NCBI GenBank assembly: GCA_964528155.1
Contig: CAZGRL010000002.1
Coordinates: 1 to 64,000, forward strand
DNA length: 64,000 nt
DNA from: G001797105 sp964528155
Lineage (GTDB): Bacteria; Chloroflexota; Anaerolineae; Anaerolineales; E44-bin32
Reading direction: 5' to 3'
Of the stretch, positions 1-8,322 are shown one piece after another; the first letter of the stretch is position 1; every line of letters starts with the position of its first letter. Made by a program: the position numbers and the translations under genes. The notes under the pieces were generated by a model. That model did no database searches. It was not told the origin of the DNA and saw nothing but the letters and a program-made list of their open reading frames with translations.

Positions 1-10
1 ACTTGTGTTT

Positions 11-45
11 TTCTTGAAGCTTGAGGCTGGAAGCCTGTAGCTTAT
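11..45. repeat. Heptad-periodic array, left edge
   Basis: Five consecutive 7-bp words (TTCTTGA, AGCTTGA, GGCTGGA, AGCCTGT, AGCTTAT) run into the stop codon of the aminotransferase at 42-44. They share the GCT-centred pattern of the larger arrays at 1486-1590 and 4281-4371. The array probably continues left of the window. It is short and degenerate, so alone it would be unconvincing; the matching period and words elsewhere support it. Confidence 0.45.
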
Positions 46-1364
46 CCCTTGGCCTCTTTCACCGCCTCCTCGAATGCGGTCAGCGTCTCACTGACATCTT
101 GCTCGGAGTGGCTGTAGCTGATAAACCAGGGCTCCCGGCCGTCGGCATCCGGCTGCACCCCCCGCCGGCTCAAGCCTAAGGCGATCTTCTCGTACAGACC
201 ACCGTCGCCCTCCAAGTAGTCTCGAAAGTCCGTCGCCGGTTCGCCCGTTCCCAGGATCAACCCAAACATGCTCGGCACTCCCATCACAGCGTAGGGGATC
301 CCGGCGTCCGTCAGGATCTCGCCCAAGCCGCTGATGAGCATTTGGCCTCGCTGGTTGATCGTCTCCAGGATTGACTCCTTCTCCAGGATCTCCAGCGTCG
401 CCGAGGCGGCCGCCACGCCGACGGCGTTGCCGGCATAGGTCCCACCATGGGCCATCAGGCCCGGCTCAATCGTCATCATCACATCTTCCCGCCCGGCGAT
501 GGCGGCGATCGGAAAGCCGTTGCCCATCGCCTTGGCGTAGGTCACCAGGTCGGCCCGAACCCCGAAATACTCTTGCGCACCCCCTCGTGCGATACGGAAT
601 CCCGTCTTGACCTCGTCCATGATCAGGACGATACCGAATTCATCGCACAACTCGCGGATCTTCTCCAACCATCCTGGAATCGGCATGATGCCGGCCACGT
701 TCCCCAGCATTGGTTCGACGATGATCGCCGCCAGGTCACCCCATTTGCCCCGGACTTCTCGCTCGAGCCGCTCGACATCATTGAAGGGAAGATTGATCAC
801 ATACTCGCTGATCCCCTTGGGGATGCCCGAGGTCGAAGGCACATTGATCGGGTCTCGCCGCGAGCCAACCGCTCCCTTGGCAGTCGAGGCCGTGCTGAAC
901 ATGAAGTAGTCGGCCATCCCATGATACTGGCCTTCGAACTTGATGAATTTCTCGCGTCCGGTGTGCGCTCGGGCGATGCGCAGTGCATGCATCGTGGCCT
1001 CGGTGCCCGAGTTCGCCAGACGCACCTTGTCGACCTTGCACATTCGCGCCACACGCTCGGCGACGTCGATCTCCAGCGGGGTTGTCCAGGCGAAGACATT
1101 GCCACCCTGTAGGGCTTCCTGAACCTTGGCGATGACGGCCGGATACGCGTGACCAAGGACGACCGGGCCGAAACCGAGGCGGTAGTCGATGTAGCGCTGT
1201 CCGTCGGCGTCCCAGACATACGCACCTTCAGCACGAGTGATGACCAGCGTGTCGTCAGGCCCCCAATAGCGGAAGTTGGAATTGACACCGTATGGGATCA
1301 CCGAACTTGCACGTTCGTAGAGCGATTTGGTCTTAGGGCGTTGGAGGGGCATGGGTTGCTCCAT
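42..1364 (-). CDS. Class III PLP aminotransferase (glutamate-1-semialdehyde aminomutase-like)
   Basis: A 440-residue fold-type I PLP enzyme of the class III aminotransferase/GSA aminomutase family. Seen: NSGTEA near residues 118-123 (PLP phosphate site), the DEV motif near 250 (Asp to the pyridine nitrogen) and the Schiff-base Lys in YAKAMGNG near 278. Length and motifs are complete. It is the last gene of the minus-strand amine-catabolism cluster, next to a lysine-6-dehydrogenase-like gene and downstream of a PotABCD importer. It therefore more likely transaminates an imported amine or omega-amino acid than serves haem synthesis; this is inference from context. An ATG at 1352 has a better ribosome site (GGAG, spacing 6) than the one at 1364. 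The stop lies inside a heptad-repeat array. Confidence 0.88.
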   Translation of the reverse strand: MEQPMPLQRPKTKSLYERASSVIPYGVNSNFRYWGPDDTLVITRAEGAYVWDADGQRYIDYRLGFGPVVLGHAYPAVIAKVQEALQGGNVFAWTTPLEIDVAERVARMCKVDKVRLANSGTEATMHALRIARAHTGREKFIKFEGQYHGMADYFMFSTASTAKGAVGSRRDPINVPSTSGIPKGISEYVINLPFNDVERLEREVRGKWGDLAAIIVEPMLGNVAGIMPIPGWLEKIRELCDEFGIVLIMDEVKTGFRIARGGAQEYFGVRADLVTYAKAMGNGFPIAAIAGREDVMMTIEPGLMAHGGTYAGNAVGVAAASATLEILEKESILETINQRGQMLISGLGEILTDAGIPYAVMGVPSMFGLILGTGEPATDFRDYLEGDGGLYEKIALGLSRRGVQPDADGREPWFISYSHSEQDVSETLTAFEEAVKEAKG

Positions 1365-1407
1365 GAATCAGTCGGGATTGGTGTTGCCGCGCCGGCGTCG
1401 TCAGATC

Positions 1408-1442
1408 GTGAAACGCAAGACGTGAAACGTAAGAAGTGATTG
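1408..1442. repeat. Heptad array, AACGTAA family
   Basis: Five 7-bp words in perfect register (GTGAAAC, GCAAGAC, GTGAAAC, GTAAGAA, GTGATTG) lie between the aminotransferase and the saccharopine-dehydrogenase-like gene. Read as AACGYRA, they are the reverse complement of the TTACGTT words at 4431-4500. The array forms the outer block of a compound element that recurs inverted at 4281-4500. Confidence 0.6.
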
Positions 1443-1485
1443 GGGCGAGCGAGTCTGGTGAGATCTCTTCCAGATTGAGGATCAT

Positions 1486-1590
1486 TGGCTGCACGCTGAT
1501 AGCTGAACGCTGATGGCCTGTTGCTTACCGCTAGTTGCCAATTGCTGACTGCTGATAGCTGACAGCTTGTTGCTTATTGCTTGTTTCTTG
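1486..1590. repeat. Heptad array, TTGCTGA family
   Basis: Fifteen consecutive 7-bp words keep a GCT core at positions 3-5 (for example ACGCTGA, TAGCTGA, TTGCTTA, TTGCTGA, CAGCTTG, TTGCTTG) with point variation but almost no slippage. The array covers the 3' end and stop codon of the neighbouring minus-strand gene, so its last residues (PTRNKQ) are read from repeat DNA. The design resembles the heptanucleotide STRR repeats described in filamentous cyanobacteria; any relationship is not established here. Confidence 0.75.
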
Positions 1591-2776
1591 TTGGTTCTCC
1601 ACCTCCCGCGAGTGTTCCCACTTCCACAATCGTCTCGTCCACAACCAGGCCCCGCTTTTCGAGCGCCTCGAAGAACGGGGAAACGGGCAGGGCTTGCTCG
1701 GGAGGCAGGACGCCTCGAGCGGTCGTGTGCCCGCCGGCGATGAGCTCCGCGCCAATCGCCAGCGGGATCCCGACGTTCTTGAAGTAGGCCGACTCCCCAC
1801 CCCAGGCTTCCTGCGGCGGATGGTGGCTCCGATAGGTGCAGCGGGTCTTGCGCGCGTTCCGCTCACCCAGCACCTCAACCACCAGCCCATAGGCCCACAC
1901 GGGGTTTGTCCTCGACTGCTCATTTTGCCAGAGCAGCGCCCGCACCAGCTCTTTTGAAGGCAGCGATGATCCATCGACCGTCACGGGGTGGGAATCGAGC
2001 AGGCCAGCCCGCATCATAGCCGACATGACCTCCATGACGTGAGGCGGGAAACAGCCACGGACGGCCGCCCGTCGAAGCGTTGGATAACTCCGAGGCAGTG
2101 TGTACGACTCATCGTGCGGCACGATGAACACCCGCTGCCGGCCGATCTGCTCGTGGAACTCCACCTCGATCCCACCCGAGAGAGGGGGCGACGGGTGCCA
2201 ACGACCGTCCTCGAAGTACGCCTCCTGCCGCTCTTCCTCTTCCGGGATGAACTCCCACATCGTCGTGGCCAACAGCCCAGGCGCCGGGGCCAGGCAGCGA
2301 AAGGCCGCGAAGTAGATGTCGACTTCCTCCAACCGATCCAGGACCTGGGCGGCCCGGGCGACCATCATGTTGGTGATCCCGGGCGTGGCACCCACACCGG
2401 GGACGAAAAGGACATCTCTTTCCTTGGCCAGGGCGTTCAGGTCGAACTGTGGATCTTCGCTCGAAATATCCAGGCCGTGGACGCAGGCCTCGACGCACGC
2501 CCGCGTGACCGCCAGGTCGTACTTGAACGGCAGGCCGTTAACGACCACATCGAAGCCGTCGAAAAGCCGGACGAGTGCCCCCTCGTCGTCGGCAACGAGA
2601 TGCACCTGGCTGAGACGCGAATCGGCGATTTCCGCCACCAGGGCTTTGGTGGCCTGATCGTTACCGTCGGCCACGACAATTTCGTCGAACTTGCTGTATC
2701 GGGCGAGGTCACGCGTCGTCTCTTTGCAGACTGCGCCCGCCCCTCCGAGGACCAATGCGCGCACGCTTCCCTCCAT
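1574..2776 (-). CDS. Saccharopine dehydrogenase family oxidoreductase (lysine 6-dehydrogenase-like)
   Basis: A 400-residue NAD(P)-dependent enzyme with an N-terminal Rossmann fold (VLGGAGAVCKET near residues 9-20) and the saccharopine-dehydrogenase-type C-terminal domain. The tail contains RGVLPPEQ followed by a KRGL segment, which I recognise from lysine 6-dehydrogenase and related saccharopine reductases. It could oxidatively deaminate lysine or a related diamine to a cyclic imine; substrate is inference. It lies 12 bp after the ALDH at 2789-4213, so the two are probably cotranscribed and act in sequence. The ATG at 2776 lacks a ribosome site; a GTG at 2764 sits behind GGAGGG and is an alternative. 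The C-terminus runs into a heptad repeat. Confidence 0.78.
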   Translation of the reverse strand: MEGSVRALVLGGAGAVCKETTRDLARYSKFDEIVVADGNDQATKALVAEIADSRLSQVHLVADDEGALVRLFDGFDVVVNGLPFKYDLAVTRACVEACVHGLDISSEDPQFDLNALAKERDVLFVPGVGATPGITNMMVARAAQVLDRLEEVDIYFAAFRCLAPAPGLLATTMWEFIPEEEERQEAYFEDGRWHPSPPLSGGIEVEFHEQIGRQRVFIVPHDESYTLPRSYPTLRRAAVRGCFPPHVMEVMSAMMRAGLLDSHPVTVDGSSLPSKELVRALLWQNEQSRTNPVWAYGLVVEVLGERNARKTRCTYRSHHPPQEAWGGESAYFKNVGIPLAIGAELIAGGHTTARGVLPPEQALPVSPFFEALEKRGLVVDETIVEVGTLAGGGEPTRNKQ

Positions 2777-2788
2777 CGGATTGAGCGA

Positions 2789-4213
2789 TCAACTGCCTTT
2801 GCGGATGGCCACGAGCTGAATGTTGGTCATCTCCTCCATGGCAAATCGCACCCCTTCTCTCCCCAGGCCGCTCTGCCTGTTCCCCCCGTACGGCATGTGG
2901 TCGGCGCGGAACACGGGCGTGTCGTTGATGATCACCCCCCCGAAGTTGAGCCGCTCGATGGCCCTCAGCACACGATCGATGTCCCGCGTAAACACACCGA
3001 CTTGCAGCCCATACTCCGTATCGTCCGCTTGCCTGAGCGCCTCTTCGAAATCGTCACATGCGATCACCGAGGCCACCGGAGCAAACGCTTCCTGGGCGAC
3101 AACTCTCATCTGCGGCTGGACATCGGTCAGGACAGTCGGCCAGTAGACGGCGCCTTCACGTCTGGCCCCCGTCATCACCTGCGCCCCACCGGACCGTGCT
3201 TCATCGACCCAGCTTTCGATGCGCTCGGCCTCGCCGATGTCGATCATCGGTCCGACATCGACTCTCTCGTCGAGGGGATCGCCGACGACCATGTCTTCGC
3301 TGGCACGGACGAATCGCTCCGTGAACGGCTCGAAAACCGGCGCCTGGCTGTACACCCGCTGGACCGAGATGCATACTTGGCCCGAGTTGTAGTAGGCTCC
3401 CACGGCGCAGCGCCTGGCGGCATACTCAAGATCGGCATCCGGAGCGATGATCACCGGCGAGGTGTTGCCCAACTCGAGGGTGATCTTCTTGATCCCGGCG
3501 ATCTGAGTGATGCGCCGCCCGACCGGAGGGCTTCCGGTGAAGGTGACCTTGGCCACTCGCCGGTCTGAAACCAGCCACTCCCCCACGGTCCCTCCCGGGC
3601 CGACGACCAGGTTGATGGCGCCGCCGGGCAGGCCGGCGTCCATAAGGACCTGACAGAGCTTGACGGCCGAGATCGGGGTCGTGCTGGCCGGTTTGAGCAC
3701 CAGGCTGTTTCCGGCTGCCAATGCCGGGGCGACTTTGTGCGCCACCAGGTTGAGCGGGAAATTGAAGGGCGCGATCGCTGCAACCACGCCAACCGGACGC
3801 CGCTGGTAGAAGCCGAAGTATCCTTCCCCCGAAGGTACCGCATCCAGCGGCACGGTCTCACCGTGCAATCGCTTGGCCTCTTCGGCGGCGATGGTGAACG
3901 TCGATACGGCTCGATCGACTTCGGCCCGGGCATACTTGAGCGCTTTGCCGGCCTCGGCAGCGATCGTACGAGCGAAATCGTCCCGCATGTCACGGATGGT
4001 CGAAGCCGTCCTCAAAAGGATCTCGGCTTTGCGATGCGCCGGCATGCGCGCCATTTCCGTCGCCGCGCGCTCAGCTGCTCCGATCGCGGCGTCGACATCT
4101 TCTTGCCTCGCCATGGGGACAGCACCGATCGCCTCGCCGGTGTATTTGTTCTTCACTTCCAGCATCGAGCCGCCGTCCACCCACTGGCCATCGATCAGCA
4201 GCTTGTATTCCAT
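2789..4213 (-). CDS. NAD(P)-dependent aldehyde dehydrogenase
   Basis: A complete 474-residue ALDH superfamily enzyme that oxidises an aldehyde to a carboxylate. Seen: the oxyanion Asn in PFNFP near 151, cofactor-loop FTGSPPVG near 225, general-base Glu in LELGN near 247 (the usual LELGG is altered) and nucleophilic Cys in SGQVCIS near 281. The closest feel is the lactaldehyde/glyceraldehyde-type ALDH branch, but the substrate cannot be fixed from sequence. GGAGG lies 8 bases before the ATG. It is cotranscribed with the lysine-6-dehydrogenase-like gene; upstream is the inverted heptad-repeat element at 4281-4500. Confidence 0.9.
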   Translation of the reverse strand: MEYKLLIDGQWVDGGSMLEVKNKYTGEAIGAVPMARQEDVDAAIGAAERAATEMARMPAHRKAEILLRTASTIRDMRDDFARTIAAEAGKALKYARAEVDRAVSTFTIAAEEAKRLHGETVPLDAVPSGEGYFGFYQRRPVGVVAAIAPFNFPLNLVAHKVAPALAAGNSLVLKPASTTPISAVKLCQVLMDAGLPGGAINLVVGPGGTVGEWLVSDRRVAKVTFTGSPPVGRRITQIAGIKKITLELGNTSPVIIAPDADLEYAARRCAVGAYYNSGQVCISVQRVYSQAPVFEPFTERFVRASEDMVVGDPLDERVDVGPMIDIGEAERIESWVDEARSGGAQVMTGARREGAVYWPTVLTDVQPQMRVVAQEAFAPVASVIACDDFEEALRQADDTEYGLQVGVFTRDIDRVLRAIERLNFGGVIINDTPVFRADHMPYGGNRQSGLGREGVRFAMEEMTNIQLVAIRKGS

Positions 4214-4280
4214 CTACTAGCCCTCCGCGGTAGCCCTGCCAGTTCAGCGGGCCTCTTCGATCCAGGTGAAGGTCCAGGCC

Positions 4281-4371
4281 TCAAGCTATCAGCTGTCAGC
4301 ATTCAGCTCTCAGCAATAAGCAGCAAGCAACAAGCAGTAGGCAATAAGCAGTAAGCAATAGCGATGAGCGA
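4281..4371. repeat. Heptad array, TCAGCAA family (inverted copy)
   Basis: Thirteen consecutive 7-bp words with an AGC core (ATCAGCT, GTCAGCA, TTCAGCT, ATAAGCA, GCAAGCA, GTAAGCA and others). The family is the reverse complement of the array at 1486-1590. Reverse-complementing this region and its flank aligns it with the 1408-1590 element, including the non-periodic spacer. Confidence 0.72.
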
Positions 4372-4430
4372 TCAGCTTTCGGCCGGCAGCCAAGAACTCT
4401 CGATCTGGAGCACGACACTCCTCAATCTAT

Positions 4431-4500
4431 TCACGTTTTACGTTTTACGTTTTACGTTTTACGCCTCACGTCTCACGTCTTGCAGCTTGCAACTCACCCG
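4431..4500. repeat. Heptad array, TTACGTT family
   Basis: Ten words in strict 7-bp register: TCACGTT, four TTACGTT-type words, TCACGTC twice, TTGCAGC, TTGCAAC and TCACCCG. The array abuts and includes the stop codon of the aldehyde dehydrogenase at 4494-5951. Its words are the reverse complement of the AACGTAA words at 1408-1442. Confidence 0.75.
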
Positions 4501-5951
4501 TACGGGTACCAGTAATCCTTGATCCCCGCTTCCATATCCCAATGAACATGCTTGGTCTGCCAGAATTCCTCCAGGCCCTCTTCGCCGAGCTCTCTCCCAA
4601 TCCCGCTCATCTTCATACCGCCAAATGGGCCGGCATAGTTGTCGGTCAACGGGTCATTGATCCAGATCGATCCCGCCTGCACGCCTTCGTAGAAGCGACG
4701 GACCTTGCGGGGATCGTGGCTGAAAAGGCAGGCGCCCAATCCGTATTCCGTGTCATTGGCCAGGGCGATCGCCTGGTCGAACGTCTCGTAAGCCATGACG
4801 GGAATCGTCGGCCCGAAGGTCTCTTCGCGCATGATCTTCATGCTGTGATCGACGTTGGTGATCACCGTCGGCTCGTAGAAGTAGCCCCTATCCATCCCTG
4901 GGGGTTTCTTCCCTCCGACCAACACCCTGGCCCCCTTCGCCTGCGCTTCGGCGATGTGTGCGGCGACGTTTGTGCGATCGCCTTCGCTGGCCATGGGCCC
5001 GATATCTGTGGTGGGTTCGATGCCCGGCCCGATCCTCAAGCTGCTCACTCGCTCTGCGACTGCCTCCACGAACTCCGAGAGCATTGTCCCCGGCACATAT
5101 ACCCTCTCGGTCGAGGTGCACACCTGCCCGGCGTTGATCAAGGCGGCATACGTCAAGGCTTCCACCGCCTCATCGAGGGGCGCATCATCAGCGATCACGA
5201 ACGGATCCTTGCCACCGAGTTCCAGGTGCAGCTTCTTCATCTCCCTGGCTGTCAGGCTGGCAATGTGTTGGCCGACTTCGGTCGAGCCGGTGAAGGCGAT
5301 CGCCCGAACGTCCGGGTGAGTGATCAATGCATCACCCGCCATCGCCCCGCGCGCAGTCACGACGTTGACCACACCCGGAGGAAACTCGTCGAAGGCCCGT
5401 TCGACCATCCGCAGTGTGGTCAAGGGCGTCACACTGGAAGGTTTGATCACAACCGTGTTGCCGGCTGCCAGCGCTGGTGCTACCTTCCACATCAAGAGCA
5501 GGATCGGGTAATTCCAGGGCACGATGCAGGCCACGACCCCGTATGGTTCCTTGAGCACCAGCGAAAGCTGGCCGGCCGCCGGTGAGGGGATCACCCGGCC
5601 ACGCAGATGCCGCCCCAACTCGGCGTAGTAATCCAGCGTGTTGATCGACCAGTCGATCTCCTCGGCGTTCTCCGGGAGGGGCTTTCCCTCTTCAAGGGTG
5701 AGCAACCGGACCAACTCGTCGAAGTGCTGGCGCATCTTGGCCGACGCCCGGTGCAGATGGCTCGCCTTATCCGAGGCCGGCAGTTCCTTCCACGCAGGGA
5801 ACGCCGCTTGGGCCGCCGCGACCGCCTGCCCGATGTCGGCTTCCGTCCCCGACGGGACGACGTCCAAGACTTCTTCCGTCGCCGGATCGATGACTTCAAT
5901 CACGTCTTTCGAGGGCGAGTCGTGCGCCTTGCCGTTGATCCACATCTTCAT
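4494..5951 (-). CDS. Betaine/gamma-aminobutyraldehyde-type aldehyde dehydrogenase
   Basis: A complete 485-residue ALDH. Seen: PWNYP with the oxyanion Asn near 147, FTGSTEVG near 220, catalytic Glu in LELGGKDP near 244 and Cys in NAGQVCTS near 278. The sequence and the C-terminal KDYWYPYG ending resemble betaine-aldehyde and aminoaldehyde dehydrogenases, which fits a neighbouring polyamine importer: aminoaldehydes arise when polyamines are deaminated. Substrate is inference. It follows potD on the same strand after 276 bp that carry a strong inverted repeat (6030-6076). A GGAGG lies 11 bases before the ATG; a second ATG two codons later is possible. Confidence 0.9.
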   Translation of the reverse strand: MKMWINGKAHDSPSKDVIEVIDPATEEVLDVVPSGTEADIGQAVAAAQAAFPAWKELPASDKASHLHRASAKMRQHFDELVRLLTLEEGKPLPENAEEIDWSINTLDYYAELGRHLRGRVIPSPAAGQLSLVLKEPYGVVACIVPWNYPILLLMWKVAPALAAGNTVVIKPSSVTPLTTLRMVERAFDEFPPGVVNVVTARGAMAGDALITHPDVRAIAFTGSTEVGQHIASLTAREMKKLHLELGGKDPFVIADDAPLDEAVEALTYAALINAGQVCTSTERVYVPGTMLSEFVEAVAERVSSLRIGPGIEPTTDIGPMASEGDRTNVAAHIAEAQAKGARVLVGGKKPPGMDRGYFYEPTVITNVDHSMKIMREETFGPTIPVMAYETFDQAIALANDTEYGLGACLFSHDPRKVRRFYEGVQAGSIWINDPLTDNYAGPFGGMKMSGIGRELGEEGLEEFWQTKHVHWDMEAGIKDYWYPYG

Positions 5952-6029
5952 CTTGGGTTGTTCCTCCGCCGCGATCGACCGTGACAGGGCGCGGGACTAC
6001 CGAGACGGCCGGTCGTCGGGAACGCGGTA

Positions 6030-6076
6030 CAGGTTGTCGTGGCGTACCCGGATCTACTCGGCGCCACGACAACCTG
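6030..6076. other. 15-bp perfect inverted repeat between potD and ALDH
   Basis: CAGGTTGTCGTGGCG at 6030-6044 pairs perfectly with 6062-6076 across a 17-base loop. It sits in the 276-bp gap between potD and the downstream aldehyde dehydrogenase gene on the minus strand. No T-tract follows on that strand, so a transcript-stabilising or processing hairpin (which could set unequal levels of transporter and enzyme mRNA) is more likely than a standard terminator. Confidence 0.6.
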
Positions 6077-6227
6077 GCTAGACGCGCACGATCGTCTTCA
6101 CTGCGGCAGCGCGCATTCGTCCGACCCTCATGTGTCCGGTTGACCCGCCACCGAGTTGGTTTGCCTCCGATGACGATGACCCCCCGATAGAGCTCGAGTC
6201 GGTCACATACTTGGATGAAAGAAGCTC

Positions 6228-7340
6228 CTATTGCGCCGCTTTGACTTCGTCCCACATCCGTTGATAGACGGACTCGTAGTCGCCCAACGGTTTGATGTAC
6301 TGCAGCTTTTCCAAGACAGCGGCCGGCGGGTATACGGCGGGATCGTTCAGGAAATCCTCTTCCAAGAGCGCCTCGGAGGCGGCGTTTGGGCTGGCGTAGT
6401 AGTTGTATGAGGAGAGCATCGCCCCGATGTCGGGTCGAAGTATGAAATCCATAAACATCTCTGCCGCCAGCTTCCTCTCGGGCGTCACCGTGTTCGGGAT
6501 GCACATGTTGTCGATCCACACGACCCCGCCTTCTTGCGGGATGGTGTACCCGATGTCCTCGTTTTCTCCCTGGCTGACCAGAATGTCGCCGTTCCAGCCG
6601 TGGGCCAGGACCGTCTCACCGGCGGCGAGCAGATCATCGAATTGATCGCTGTCGTAGCCCGAAAGCCCCGGCTTAGCCTGGATCAAGAGCTGCTTGGCTT
6701 CTTCCAGTTGGGCGTCATCCGTGGTGTTGATGTCGTAGCCCAGATAGGCCAGCGCCGCGGAGAAGCCTTCGCGCGGGTCATCCAGCATCGTCGTCCGGCC
6801 ATATGAGGGAGCGGCCGGATCGGGCTCGAACAACACCGACCAGCTCTGCGGCTCATCCATCTCGGCCGTGTTGTAGCCCAATCCTGTCGTGCCCCACTGG
6901 TAGGGCGCGCAGTATTGATTGCCCGGATCGTAAGGGACGTTCTTGAAACGATCGGCGAGGTTGACCAGATTAGGCACGGCATTGTGGTCGAGGGGCGCAA
7001 GCATCCCCTGGTCGATCATGATGCCCACAGTGTAATCAGATGGGACGATCAGATCGTAGCCGGTTGCGCCGCCCTGGAGCTTTGCCAGCATTTCCTCGTT
7101 GCTGGCGAAGTTACTCTCGACGACCGTGATGCCGGTCTCCTCTTGGAACAAGGTATAGATCTCAGGATCGATGTACTCCGTCCATGTGAAGAATTGAAGC
7201 TCCGTCGCCGGCATGACCTCGGCCATTTGCGTCGGCTCGGGAGCGGTCGTCGGTGGCGCAACGGGCGTCGCCTGACCGCCGCAACCAACCAGCAGCGACG
7301 CTGCCAGCAACCAGGCGAACACGATCTCGCGCACTTTCAT
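6228..7340 (-). CDS. potD: Spermidine/putrescine ABC transporter substrate-binding lipoprotein
   Basis: A 370-residue periplasmic-binding-type protein that captures polyamine outside the membrane and delivers it to PotBC. It has a lipoprotein signal peptide with lipobox LLVGC near residue 20, then a Pro/Thr-rich linker and a PotD/PotF-type solute-binding domain (WTEYIDPE, YDLIVPSDY and YQWGTTGLGYN segments). Length is normal for the family. It is the last transporter gene in the order potA-potB-potC-potD. Polyamine specificity is a family assignment; related proteins bind other amines or amino acids. Confidence 0.92.
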   Translation of the reverse strand: MKVREIVFAWLLAASLLVGCGGQATPVAPPTTAPEPTQMAEVMPATELQFFTWTEYIDPEIYTLFQEETGITVVESNFASNEEMLAKLQGGATGYDLIVPSDYTVGIMIDQGMLAPLDHNAVPNLVNLADRFKNVPYDPGNQYCAPYQWGTTGLGYNTAEMDEPQSWSVLFEPDPAAPSYGRTTMLDDPREGFSAALAYLGYDINTTDDAQLEEAKQLLIQAKPGLSGYDSDQFDDLLAAGETVLAHGWNGDILVSQGENEDIGYTIPQEGGVVWIDNMCIPNTVTPERKLAAEMFMDFILRPDIGAMLSSYNYYASPNAASEALLEEDFLNDPAVYPPAAVLEKLQYIKPLGDYESVYQRMWDEVKAAQ

Positions 7341-7406
7341 GGTTTTCTCCTCCTTCGAATTCCTCCGGGGATGGTCGATAGGCGCATCCCGGTCATCACG
7401 GGCAAA

Positions 7407-8321
7407 TCAGAAAACGTCCAGTCCGACTTCGCTGCCTTCACCTCCTCTCCTCTGTAGAACGATCGAGATCAAGACCAGCATGAGCGAGAAGACAACCATC
7501 AACGTCGACAGGGCGTTGATCTTCGGCGTGACTCCTTTTTTGAGGAGGCCGAACACGTAGACCGTCAGGGTGTTGAACCCCGCGCCGCTAGTGAAGAATG
7601 TGATCACGAAATCATCCAGCGACAAGGTGAACGCCAACAGAGCGCCGGCCACGATCCCCGGCATCATCATCGGCAAGGTCACTCGGTAGAAGGTCTTCCA
7701 GGTGTTGGCATACAGATCCTGCGCCGCCTCTTCCAGCGTTCGGTCCATGTGGGCCAGACGGGCTCGAACGACGACGGCGACGAAGGAAATATTGAAAGAA
7801 ACATGGCCGATAATAACGGAGAATGGGACGGCCAGCTGGATTCCAAGGATGTTCAGTCGCCAGGGAGCAAAGCCCACGCCGACCAGGTTGAACCAGGTCA
7901 GCAGCATGATCGCCATGGCGATGTCGGGGATGATGATCGGGAGGTAAAGCAACACGTCCATGGCGAACTGGCCCCTGAATTGATAACGCTCCATGGCCAT
8001 GGCCGCCAGCGTTCCGATAATGGTTGAGACCACCGTCGACACGGTTGCCACGAACAGGCTATTCCACAGTGCAAGGATGATTCCCGAGTCCTTGGCCAGC
8101 TCCCCATACCAGCGGGTACTGACACCGCTCCATTGGGCCAGGAAGCGAGAGTCGTTGAACGAAAAGATGATCAAGATCGCGATCGGAAGATACAGGAAGA
8201 GGTAAATCAAGATCGCGTGACTGCTGAGCAGGCGCTGGCCCAGGCGCAGCCGCTGAGCAACTCGGGCGCCCAGCCACGTTCGACGGGCCGGGAGTGGGGC
8301 AGGAGGACTGATTGCTGTCAT
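7407..8321 (-). CDS. potC: Polyamine-type ABC transporter permease
   Basis: A 304-residue inner-membrane permease with about six transmembrane segments and a binding-protein-dependent transport (MetI-like) domain. The EAA coupling loop is visible as EEAAQDLYANTWKTF, which contacts the PotA ATPase. The first helix is preceded by a basic cytoplasmic N-terminus. It starts 1 base after the potB stop and lies 66 bp before potD, so it belongs to a tight operon. It is about 40 residues longer than E. coli PotC, mostly at the N-terminus. Confidence 0.93.
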   Translation of the reverse strand: MTAISPPAPLPARRTWLGARVAQRLRLGQRLLSSHAILIYLFLYLPIAILIIFSFNDSRFLAQWSGVSTRWYGELAKDSGIILALWNSLFVATVSTVVSTIIGTLAAMAMERYQFRGQFAMDVLLYLPIIIPDIAMAIMLLTWFNLVGVGFAPWRLNILGIQLAVPFSVIIGHVSFNISFVAVVVRARLAHMDRTLEEAAQDLYANTWKTFYRVTLPMMMPGIVAGALLAFTLSLDDFVITFFTSGAGFNTLTVYVFGLLKKGVTPKINALSTLMVVFSLMLVLISIVLQRRGGEGSEVGLDVF

Positions 8322-8322
8322 G

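Noticed and set aside
1988..3568. 526-codon open frame on the plus strand
   Set aside because: Antisense to the dehydrogenase and ALDH genes; no domain, and both real genes have complete motif sets.
1486..4500. CRISPR-like array
   Set aside because: The period is 7 bp with no unique spacers and no cas genes; this is a tandem word repeat, not a CRISPR.
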